DNA of 64,000 nucleotides from Alishewanella metallidurans. GTDB lineage: Bacteria > Pseudomonadota > Gammaproteobacteria > Enterobacterales > Alteromonadaceae. Location of the stretch: assembly GCF_036983985.1 (NCBI RefSeq), contig NZ_JALAHQ010000003.1, positions 248,001 to 312,000 of the forward strand, given 5' to 3'. Below, piece after piece: positions 26,295-33,437 of the stretch (the stretch's first letter is position 1; each line of letters begins with the position of its first letter). A model generated the notes under the pieces. That model saw only the letters and a list, made by a program, of their open reading frames with translations. It was not told the origin of the DNA and searched no databases. A program made the position numbers and the translations under genes.

Positions 26295-28266
26295 GACTGC
26301 GGTTAAACAAGCAAAAATTTTGCTGGTTGAAGATGATGAAGATGACTATATCCTTACTCGTGGTCATCTTGATGACTTAACCGCGTTAGATAGCCAATTA
26401 ACCTGGGTTAAAAGCTCGGCCGAAGGTTTACAAAAGCTAACTGAAGGCCACTTTGATGTGTGCTTGTTAGATTACCAGCTTGATGCCGATACTGGTTTAT
26501 CGCTACTTAAAAAGGCCATAAATGCTGGCGTATCAACGCCAATTATTATGCTAACTGGCCAGCCCGATAAGCAGCTAGATTTACAGGCATTAGAATATGG
26601 CGCGGCAGATTTTTTAGTTAAAAGTGAGCTAAGTGAGGCACGCTTTGCCAGAGCAATACGTTATGCTCTAAGCCGCCGCGAGTATGAGCTGGAGCGGATC
26701 AACAGGTTACAACTTGAAACAGATAGCCGCTCAAAAGACCGATTTTTAGCCCACCTAAGCCATGAGCTACGTACGCCACTATCATCCATTTTAGGCTATA
26801 CCGAATTATTGTTAGAATCCGATAGCGCGTTAGAAGCACGGCCAGAACTAAATATTATTCTTAACAACGGTAAACATTTGCTCAGCTTGTTAAATGACGT
26901 GTTGGATTTATCAAAAATAACCGCAAATAAATTAGAGCTACGGCCAGAAATTATTGCCTTGCGGCATCTGTTAATTGATATTTACACCTTATTAAATGTT
27001 ACCGCTATAGATAACGGCTTGCAGTTTGACGTAACAGCGCTAACCGCGCTACCGGATACGATTATCGCCGATGGTACGCGTTTGCGTCAGGTGCTGATAA
27101 ATTTGATTTATAACGCAATAAAGTTTACTGACGCGGGTAGCATTAAAGTTGAGGTTTGGCTGCAACAGCAAGTCGAGCAGCAAATGCTGTTCTTTCGGAT
27201 CACCGATACCGGTGTTGGTATACCCGCTAAGCGGTTAAAAGATATCTTTGTACCTTTTATGCAAATAGAAGATATGTTTACTCGCAAGAAAGGTGGCGCA
27301 GGGTTAGGCTTGGCGATATCTGCTGAACTTATTCAGCATATGGGCGGTAGCATCGATGTTACCTCTGAAGAAGGTAAAGGCAGCATCTTTACGTTCTCAA
27401 TTAACCCCGGTGATTTAACTGACGTTAACCTTAGCCAATTTAATGCTGAGCTAACATATAGCGAACCGCAAGAAACCGGCGAAAAACTGCAATTAACCGG
27501 TGAGGTATTAATCGTCGATGATCTCGCTGATTTGCGTAAACTGGCAGGGCACTGGGTTAGCGCCACCGGCGCTACAGTAAGTTACGCTAGAAATGGCGCC
27601 GAAGCGATTGAGAGAGTTAAAGCTAAGTTGGCGTCACAGAGCCATTACAACTTAATTTTAATGGATTTACATATGCCGGTAGTCGACGGCAAACAAGCCA
27701 CAACTGATATTCGCAAGCTGGGTTATAGGCAACCGATAGTGGCACTAACGGCGACTATGGCCAAAGGCATTCATCAGCAACTGTCCGATATTGGTTTTAC
27801 TGAGCTGTTGTATAAGCCAGTAACGAAAAAGCAGCTGTATAGCGTATTAAAGCGTTATCTAGTAGCAGCTGAACCTGAAGTAGCATTAACACCAATCGCT
27901 AACATAGGCGTAGAGCTGCAGTTTTTAGTGGTAGAGGACGATATTGAAGCGGCGCAGCTATTACAGCTATTGTTAGAAAGTTTAGGCGTTAAGGTAACAC
28001 TGGCGCACAGTGCGGCACAATGCTTACAGATATTGGCGCAGCATGATCACTTCGATAGAATTTTACTGGATATGGGTTTGCCAGATAGCTCCGGTTGGCA
28101 ATTAGTGCAGCGTATTGAACAGAGCGACGCGGATAACGTTATTGTGATAATAAGTGGGCAAAACGTTGAGGAAAGTGATGCTAAGCCGGCCATTGTGCAG
28201 CAGAGTTTGCTAAAACCGGTGACTAAACACATGCTAAGTAATTTGGTAAAAGGCTGTTATGAATAA
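26287..28266 (+). CDS. Hybrid histidine kinase REC-HisKA-HATPase-REC-REC
   Basis: A cytoplasmic 659-residue protein with no membrane segment. Domains in order: receiver 1 (about 8-125, Asp62 in LLDYQLD), HisKA (about 145-215, His159 in LAHLSHELRTPLS), HATPase (about 260-375, N-box LINLIYNAIKF, DTGVGIP, GGAGLGLAIS), receiver 2 (about 405-525, Asp460 in LILMDLHMPVVDG) and receiver 3 (about 545-655, Asp595 in RILLDMGLPDSSG). All three receivers keep the phospho-acceptor. An N-terminal receiver as the input means it is probably driven by phosphorylation rather than by a ligand. There is no HPt domain, which makes the 70-residue H-box protein in the same operon a candidate link to the sigma-54 regulator. 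Confidence 0.88.
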   Translation: MTKTAVKQAKILLVEDDEDDYILTRGHLDDLTALDSQLTWVKSSAEGLQKLTEGHFDVCLLDYQLDADTGLSLLKKAINAGVSTPIIMLTGQPDKQLDLQALEYGAADFLVKSELSEARFARAIRYALSRREYELERINRLQLETDSRSKDRFLAHLSHELRTPLSSILGYTELLLESDSALEARPELNIILNNGKHLLSLLNDVLDLSKITANKLELRPEIIALRHLLIDIYTLLNVTAIDNGLQFDVTALTALPDTIIADGTRLRQVLINLIYNAIKFTDAGSIKVEVWLQQQVEQQMLFFRITDTGVGIPAKRLKDIFVPFMQIEDMFTRKKGGAGLGLAISAELIQHMGGSIDVTSEEGKGSIFTFSINPGDLTDVNLSQFNAELTYSEPQETGEKLQLTGEVLIVDDLADLRKLAGHWVSATGATVSYARNGAEAIERVKAKLASQSHYNLILMDLHMPVVDGKQATTDIRKLGYRQPIVALTATMAKGIHQQLSDIGFTELLYKPVTKKQLYSVLKRYLVAAEPEVALTPIANIGVELQFLVVEDDIEAAQLLQLLLESLGVKVTLAHSAAQCLQILAQHDHFDRILLDMGLPDSSGWQLVQRIEQSDADNVIVIISGQNVEESDAKPAIVQQSLLKPVTKHMLSNLVKGCYE

Positions 28267-28359
28267 TAAAAGTTAACCGCTAATCTTCCGCATAACCCCC
28301 CACATTTACCTACGATCTGCCCGTTTCTTGTTTATTATTAAGTGTGTAAGTTTTTCTTG

Positions 28360-28379
28360 TTGTAATGTGAGTGTTACAA
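28360..28379. promoter_or_regulatory. Dyad TTGTAA-N8-TTACAA; candidate activator site
   Basis: A perfect six-base dyad, TTGTAATGTGAGTGTTACAA, lies about 85 bases upstream of the -24/-12-like sequence at 28465. This is a usual distance for an enhancer of an NtrC-family activator. A TTACAA half-site occurs again near 28404. Assignment is inferred. Confidence 0.3.
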
Positions 28380-28464
28380 TTTTAACGCGTATTGGTTAAT
28401 AACTTACAAAGATGATTTGCACTTAACCTATTGATTTTAATGTTTTTTATTTTTCCCGTATAAG

Positions 28465-28480
28465 TGGCATAAAGCTTGTA
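28465..28480 (+). promoter_or_regulatory. Possible sigma-54 promoter of the beta-barrel gene
   Basis: TGGCATAAAGCTTGTA matches the -24 element well (TGGCA) and has correct spacing, but the -12 dinucleotide is GT rather than GC. It is 64 bases before the start codon. Confidence 0.3.
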
Positions 28481-28543
28481 ACACTTTAACGTGAAACCCA
28501 AGCTAACGCTTATTTTTAATTATTTGATTTCACGGAGCTTACA

Positions 28544-29131
28544 ATGAAAAAACATTATTTAGCCGCCCTAACCGTATCTTCATTTTTATTGTCTTCTACC
28601 TATGCTTTTGCCGCGCCTAATAATGACGAAGTTGACCATGTTGGCATCTATGTCGGTGCTGCGTACGGCTTACTCAACGTTGATGGTGATGACCAAGATT
28701 TTGATAAAGAAGATAACGCCTCGCGTCTTTTTGTCGGTGCGCAGTTTAATCAGGCGTTTTCTTTAGAAGCCGGTTATATCGATTTTGGTCAATACGGCAA
28801 TAATATTTTTAATACTGAACTGGATGGTTACACTTTAGCATTAAAAGCTGGCCTGCCGCTTGGCGAGCGTTTTACGCTATATGCGCAAGGTGGTAATGTT
28901 TGGTGGAAAGCCGATATTAGTGCAACAGATGACAAGGCAGATGTTGATGGTTCAGATTTGTTTTACGGTGTAGGGATGTCATTTGCGTTGAGTGAGAGCT
29001 TAGATTTACGTTTAGATTACACCCGTTTTGACGTGAAGTTTAACCGTGACGAAATAGGCATATTAGCGGATATCGATAACTTTGATACCAAAGTTGACTA
29101 TGTCAGCGTGGGTATTCAGTACACCTTTTAA
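28544..29131 (+). CDS. Outer-membrane beta-barrel protein, OmpA-N-like (8-stranded)
   Basis: A 195-residue protein with a signal peptide (cleavage near AFA-APNN, about residue 23) and alternating amphipathic strands starting VGIYVGAAYGLLN and ending YVSVGIQYTF, with a terminal phenylalanine. This is the size and pattern of a single-domain eight-strand barrel (outer membrane beta-barrel/OmpA N-terminal superfamily). No peptidoglycan-binding OmpA C-terminal domain follows. It has GGAG upstream of the ATG. Its upstream region of about 280 bases carries a dyad and a -24/-12-like sequence, linking it tentatively to the preceding phosphorelay operon. Confidence 0.75.
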   Translation: MKKHYLAALTVSSFLLSSTYAFAAPNNDEVDHVGIYVGAAYGLLNVDGDDQDFDKEDNASRLFVGAQFNQAFSLEAGYIDFGQYGNNIFNTELDGYTLALKAGLPLGERFTLYAQGGNVWWKADISATDDKADVDGSDLFYGVGMSFALSESLDLRLDYTRFDVKFNRDEIGILADIDNFDTKVDYVSVGIQYTF

Positions 29132-29151
29132 TATTTAACAACTAGCCTGCG

Positions 29152-29193
29152 ATAAGCTAACCGTTAACGGCATGGATGCCTAAGTTAGCTTAT
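29152..29193. repeat. Structured intergenic element containing a 27-base repeat shared with 61104-61130
   Basis: Outer ten-base arms ATAAGCTAAC / GTTAGCTTAT enclose two nested palindromes (CCGTTAACGG and GGCATGGATGCC). Positions 29154-29180 match 61104-61130 at 25 of 27 bases. There is no coding potential. It may end the transcript of the barrel gene, but no T tract follows. Confidence 0.65.
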
Positions 29194-29294
29194 TAGTATT
29201 ACTCCCTTTATTACTTGTGCAACACGATTTAATGTAGTGCGAACCTAATGCCGCCAGTAAGGTCATAGCAAAAGCTAACTTAATGGAGTAAGAC

Positions 29295-29948
29295 ATGAAC
29301 AAACTGCAACAGCTGTGGCGTGATAACCGCAGTGTTATTATATTTTTAGCCTTAATGTTTATGTTCAGAAGTGCTGTCGCTGACTGGAACGATGTACCGT
29401 CAGGCTCAATGCAACCCACCATTCAAATAGGCGATCGTCTGCTAGTTAACAAAATGGCCTATGATCTACGCGTGCCCTTTACTACAACGTCTTTACTAAA
29501 ACTCGCTGATCCTGAACGTGGCGATATCGTGATCTTTGTCTCAAAAGCTGCCAACAACCGGCTGGTTAAACGCGTTATTGGTATACCGGGTGACGTCATC
29601 GCTATGCACAATAATGTGCTGACCATTAACGGCCAACGCTTAGTGTATTCGCAACCTAATGCTAACGAGGATGACAATAGTGTGTTGCTGAATGAGCAGT
29701 TAGACAATATCCAGCATAGTGTGAAATTAGCCGCGTTTTCTAGTGGGCGAGATAGTTTTGCGCCAGTAACTGTGCCAGCAGAGCATTATTTAGTGTTGGG
29801 AGATAACCGTGACAACAGCGCCGACTCTCGGGTAATTGGCTTTGTACCACGAGCTGAAATAGTCGGCCGCGCGAGCACGGTGTTAGTTTCGCTCGACCAC
29901 GATAATTACTATCTGCCGCGCAGCACACGATTTCTGGCGGCATTATAA
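29295..29948 (+). CDS. lepB: Signal peptidase I (short, single membrane segment)
   Basis: An S26 family leader peptidase that removes Sec signal peptides at the outer face of the inner membrane. The catalytic Ser38 lies in PSGSMQPT, the general base Lys92 in RLVKRVIGIPGD, and the conserved box E in LGDNRDNSADSR. The protein has 217 residues with one N-terminal membrane helix (about 13-29). E. coli LepB has 324 residues and two helices, and its gene normally lies between lepA and rnc. Neither gene is here, so this is probably a second, specialised signal peptidase; the symbol is by family only. It converges on prmA. Confidence 0.85.
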   Translation: MNKLQQLWRDNRSVIIFLALMFMFRSAVADWNDVPSGSMQPTIQIGDRLLVNKMAYDLRVPFTTTSLLKLADPERGDIVIFVSKAANNRLVKRVIGIPGDVIAMHNNVLTINGQRLVYSQPNANEDDNSVLLNEQLDNIQHSVKLAAFSSGRDSFAPVTVPAEHYLVLGDNRDNSADSRVIGFVPRAEIVGRASTVLVSLDHDNYYLPRSTRFLAAL

Positions 29949-29961
29949 ATATAGGTAAATA

Positions 29962-30846
29962 TTAGCTGTGCTTGCGTGCGCTTAGGCGCACCCATTCGTC
30001 TTGCACCGCAATGGGGTCAAAACTAAACTCATCTGCATAAGCGGCCATTACACTATCGGCTTGGCTTTCTAAAATACCTGACAATGCCAGCACCCCGTTG
30101 GGTTTTACATAAGCACTAATAACGTGTTTTAATTCAGCTAATGGCCCGGCTAAAATATTAGCGACTACCACATCTGCTTGAAAATCAACCGGCTGATCTT
30201 TCGGTAGATAAAGTTCGATCTGGCCATTAACATTATTGCGTTTGGCATTAGCCGTGCTAGCTTCAATAGCTTGCGGGTCAATATCAACACCGACCACTCG
30301 TTTAGCACCCAGCTTTAACGCGGCTATGCCTAAAATGCCTGAACCACAGCCAAAGTCGACTACGGTTTGTTCCGGCTTTATCGTCGCATCTAGCCATTGC
30401 ATGCAAAGCGCCGTAGTGGGGTGAGTGCCGGTGCCAAAGGCTAAGCCTGGGTCGAGCATTACGTTGACTGCAGTTGGGTCGGGGATATCACGCCAGCTTG
30501 GGCAAACCCATAAACGCTGACCAAATTTAATTGGATGAAAGTTATCCATCCACTCACGTTCCCAGTCTTTGTCTTCTAATTGCTCTAGCTTATATTCTAC
30601 GCCCTGCTTAAAAAACGCCACTTGTTCGAGCTGCTTTACGACCTTGTCCATTGGATGCTCGGCATCAAACAAACCCACCACTATGGTATTTGTCCAATAA
30701 ATAACTTCACCCGGCATAGGTTCATAAATGGGCGTGTCGTGGGCATCAACAAAACTAACAGCTTGAGCGCCCCAGCCCATTAGCATATCGCTAACTTGTT
30801 CTGCCTTTTGTTCAGTAGTTGTAACGCGCAATTGGATCCAAGGCAT
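29962..30846 (-). CDS. prmA: Ribosomal protein L11 methyltransferase
   Basis: A SAM-dependent enzyme that trimethylates ribosomal protein L11 (RplK). The protein has 294 residues, with an N-terminal substrate-recognition domain (about 1-55) and a methyltransferase domain with motif I VVDFGCGSGILGIAALKLGA, the DPGLAFGTGTHPTT segment, and VVANILAGPL. In many relatives prmA precedes dusB-fis. Here it is the last minus-strand gene before convergent lepB, so that pair is elsewhere. Thirteen bases separate it from lepB. Confidence 0.96.
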   Translation of the reverse strand: MPWIQLRVTTTEQKAEQVSDMLMGWGAQAVSFVDAHDTPIYEPMPGEVIYWTNTIVVGLFDAEHPMDKVVKQLEQVAFFKQGVEYKLEQLEDKDWEREWMDNFHPIKFGQRLWVCPSWRDIPDPTAVNVMLDPGLAFGTGTHPTTALCMQWLDATIKPEQTVVDFGCGSGILGIAALKLGAKRVVGVDIDPQAIEASTANAKRNNVNGQIELYLPKDQPVDFQADVVVANILAGPLAELKHVISAYVKPNGVLALSGILESQADSVMAAYADEFSFDPIAVQDEWVRLSARKHS

Positions 30847-30883
30847 AGTAGTCTCGCTAGTAAAAATTTTGCGTATTATAGCA

Positions 30884-30906
30884 AAAAGGCCGCAAATGCG
30901 GCCTTT
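30884..30906 (-). terminator. Terminator of aroQ-accB-accC
   Basis: Read on the minus strand, AAAAGGCCGC and GCGGCCTTTT form a ten-base stem with an ATTT loop, ending in TTTTT. It lies 18 bases after the accC stop and just before prmA. Confidence 0.85.
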
Positions 30907-30923
30907 TAATCTGTGGCAAATAC

Positions 30924-32267
30924 TTAATTGATACCTAGTTTATGTTCTAAGTAATGAATATTAGTGCCGCCTTTACAGAAACCTTCATCGCGCATAATAT
31001 CTTTATGCAATTCGATATTGGTTTTAATACCTTCTACTAGCAATTCATCTAACGCATTACGCATGCGCGCAATAGCGATATCGCGAGTTTCACCGTAGGT
31101 AATTAACTTACCGACCATTGAATCGTAGTTTGGTGGTACGGTGTAATCGGCATAGATATGCGAATCCCAGCGAATGCCATTACCACCTGGTGGATGGAAC
31201 CGAGTAATTTTACCTGGTGATGGCATAAAGGTTTTTGCATCTTCAGCGTTAATACGACATTCAATAGCATGGCCACGAATAACAATATCTTCCTGCTTAA
31301 GCGTCAGTGGCATGCCTGAAGCAATACGCAGCTGTTCTTTAATTAGGTCAACACCGGTTATCATTTCGGTAATTGGGTGTTCTACTTGAATACGGGTGTT
31401 CATTTCAATAAAGAAAAACTCACCGTTTTCAAATAAAAACTCAAAAGTACCAGCGCCGCGATAATTCATTACTTTACAGGCAGACACACAGCGCTCACCT
31501 ATAAAGGCACGCAGCTCATCAGTAATACCTGGTGCTGGCGCTTCTTCTACCACTTTTTGGTGACGACGTTGCATTGAACAGTCGCGTTCACCTAAATGAA
31601 TAGCATTGCCTTGACCATCAGCGAGTATTTGAATTTCAACGTGGCGTGGATTTTCTAAAAACTTCTCCATGTACACCATGTCATTACCAAATGCGGCTTT
31701 CGCTTCTGCTTTAGTCATTTCTATTGAGCTAACTAAATCTGCTTCGCTACGCACTACGCGCATACCACGGCCACCACCGCCGCCTGAGGCTTTAACAATA
31801 AGCGGATAGCCAATACGTTTAGCAATTGCCATATTAGTTTCGGCATCGTCGCCTACTGCGCCGTCTGAACCCGGTACGCAAGGTACGCCAGCTTTTTTCA
31901 TCGCTTCAATAGCGGCAACTTTATCGCCCATAGTGCGAATAGACTCTGCACGTGGACCAATAAAAATTAAGCCGCTTTCTTCTACTTGTTGCGCAAAATC
32001 AGCACGTTCAGCTAAAAAGCCATAACCAGGGTGTATAGCTTGTGCGTTGGTTATTTCAGCCGCAGCAATAAGTGCCGGAATATTTAAATAACTTAGTGGT
32101 GAAGCGGCCGGGCCAATACAAATGGTTTCGTCGGCCAGCAGCACGTGTTTTAAATTACGGTCAACGGTAGAGTGTACAGCAACCGTTTTTATGCCCAGCT
32201 CTTTGCACGCGCGTAAAATACGTAGTGCAATTTCGCCGCGATTGGCAATCAGTACTTTTTCTAGCAT
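30924..32267 (-). CDS. accC: Biotin carboxylase subunit of acetyl-CoA carboxylase
   Basis: AccC carboxylates biotin on AccB with ATP and bicarbonate, the first half-reaction of fatty acid synthesis. The 447-residue ATP-grasp enzyme begins MLEKVLIANRGEIALRILRA. It has the glycine-rich ATP lid KASGGGGGRGMRVV, the EKFLENPRHVEIQI strand, and active-site residues in FIEMNTRIQVEHPITEM. It starts 16 bases after accB on the minus strand. Confidence 0.98.
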   Translation of the reverse strand: MLEKVLIANRGEIALRILRACKELGIKTVAVHSTVDRNLKHVLLADETICIGPAASPLSYLNIPALIAAAEITNAQAIHPGYGFLAERADFAQQVEESGLIFIGPRAESIRTMGDKVAAIEAMKKAGVPCVPGSDGAVGDDAETNMAIAKRIGYPLIVKASGGGGGRGMRVVRSEADLVSSIEMTKAEAKAAFGNDMVYMEKFLENPRHVEIQILADGQGNAIHLGERDCSMQRRHQKVVEEAPAPGITDELRAFIGERCVSACKVMNYRGAGTFEFLFENGEFFFIEMNTRIQVEHPITEMITGVDLIKEQLRIASGMPLTLKQEDIVIRGHAIECRINAEDAKTFMPSPGKITRFHPPGGNGIRWDSHIYADYTVPPNYDSMVGKLITYGETRDIAIARMRNALDELLVEGIKTNIELHKDIMRDEGFCKGGTNIHYLEHKLGIN

Positions 32268-32283
32268 CAGTCTGCCTTTTGCG

Positions 32284-32739
32284 TTATTCGATCACAAAGA
32301 GTGGCTGGTCAAACTCAACCGGCTCGCCGTTTTCAAGCAGAATTTCTTTTACCACACCGGCCTTGTCAGACTGGATTTGGTTCATCATCTTCATTGCTTC
32401 TACGATACATAAGGTATCGCCTACTTTAACCGTTTGGCCCACTTCAACAAAGGCTTTAGCCGTTGGTGATGCCGCTCGGTAGAACGAACCAACCATGGGT
32501 GATTTAACCACGTGGCCGCTTATTACTTTTGGTGCATCTACTGCTGCAATAGCCGCTGGTGCAACAGGCGCTGGCATTGCTTGTTGTGGCATTGGTGCAT
32601 AATGTTGCATTGGCGCGTAATGCTGTGCAGGGCCGTTACGGCTGATGCGTACTGACTCTTCACCTTCGGTGATCTCAAGCTCAGAAATACCTGACTCTTC
32701 TAACAGCTCGATCAATTTTTTAATCTTTCTAATATCCAT
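32284..32739 (-). CDS. accB: Biotin carboxyl carrier protein
   Basis: A 151-residue carrier. The N-terminal region is LDIRKI-type (MDIRKIKKLIELLEESGISE), followed by an Ala/Pro/Met-rich linker with two tandem QHYAPM copies. The C-terminal biotinyl domain has the biotinylated lysine in VEAMKMMNQI. It lies between aroQ (25-base gap) and accC, the usual aroQ-accB-accC operon. Confidence 0.98.
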   Translation of the reverse strand: MDIRKIKKLIELLEESGISELEITEGEESVRISRNGPAQHYAPMQHYAPMPQQAMPAPVAPAAIAAVDAPKVISGHVVKSPMVGSFYRAASPTAKAFVEVGQTVKVGDTLCIVEAMKMMNQIQSDKAGVVKEILLENGEPVEFDQPLFVIE

Positions 32740-32764
32740 GTCTTTTAGCCTGATTTAGTTATTA

Positions 32765-33217
32765 CTATTTGGTTGTTTTCAAAACTGCTACCGCCGAGTC
32801 TAAAGCATAGTGGTAACCTTTGGCCCCCAGACCGCAGATCACCCCTTTGGCGATATCAGATAAATACGAGTGCCGGCGAAAACTTTCGCGGGCATACACA
32901 TTAGATAAATGTACTTCAATAAACGGAATAGCCACAGCCAGCAGCGCATCACGAATAGCCACACTAGTGTGGGTAAATGCACCCGGGTTAATCAGAATAT
33001 AGTCTTGTTGCCCTAAACTTTGTTGAATGGCATTCACTAGTTCGTGTTCAGCGTTCGATTGTAAATGTGTTAGTTTTACATCTTTCGCTGCTGCCTGTTC
33101 CGTCAGGTCGGTAATAATATCTTGCAAAGTAGCCGAACCATATACTTCAGGTTCGCGCACACCTAACATATTTAAGTTAGGGCCATTTAAAACTAAAATT
33201 CGATAAGTTGCCGCCAT
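32765..33217 (-). CDS. aroQ: 3-dehydroquinate dehydratase, type II
   Basis: AroQ dehydrates 3-dehydroquinate in the shikimate pathway. The 150-residue protein has the hallmark LNGPNLNMLGVREPEVYGS with the catalytic tyrosine, the QSNAEHELVNAI segment, INPGAFTHTSVAIRDAL, and the histidine in EVHLSNVYARE. It leads the accBC operon on the minus strand. The 220 bases upstream, back to dsbD, hold a weak hairpin and presumably the promoter. Confidence 0.97.
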   Translation of the reverse strand: MAATYRILVLNGPNLNMLGVREPEVYGSATLQDIITDLTEQAAAKDVKLTHLQSNAEHELVNAIQQSLGQQDYILINPGAFTHTSVAIRDALLAVAIPFIEVHLSNVYARESFRRHSYLSDIAKGVICGLGAKGYHYALDSAVAVLKTTK

Positions 33218-33398
33218 CGGTGCGTAATTCCCACTAATTGTTTTAATTCGGCTAAACCTTGCTAAAGCTAGGGTTTAACCGTATTTGCGTAGTAAAAACA
33301 TACTGCAACAAAGCCGTTAGCTTAACAATAGCGCCTTATTATAGTGAAATCGTGACAAATCGCAGCAAAATACTGGTCTTATCAGCCAGAAAGACAAG

Positions 33399-33432
33399 AA
33401 AAGGTCGCGGCGTTGGCAAAGAAACACCGCGA
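33399..33432 (-). terminator. Possible terminator of dsbD
   Basis: On the minus strand, TCGCGG and CCGCGA pair across a 16-base loop and are followed by CCTTTTCTT, starting about six bases after the dsbD stop. The loop is long, so confidence is modest. Confidence 0.4.
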
Positions 33433-33437
33433 TCTGC

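Noticed and set aside
32580..32650. Tandem repeat in accB
   Set aside because: Two QHYAPM copies lie in the Ala/Pro-rich hinge, which is normally low-complexity.
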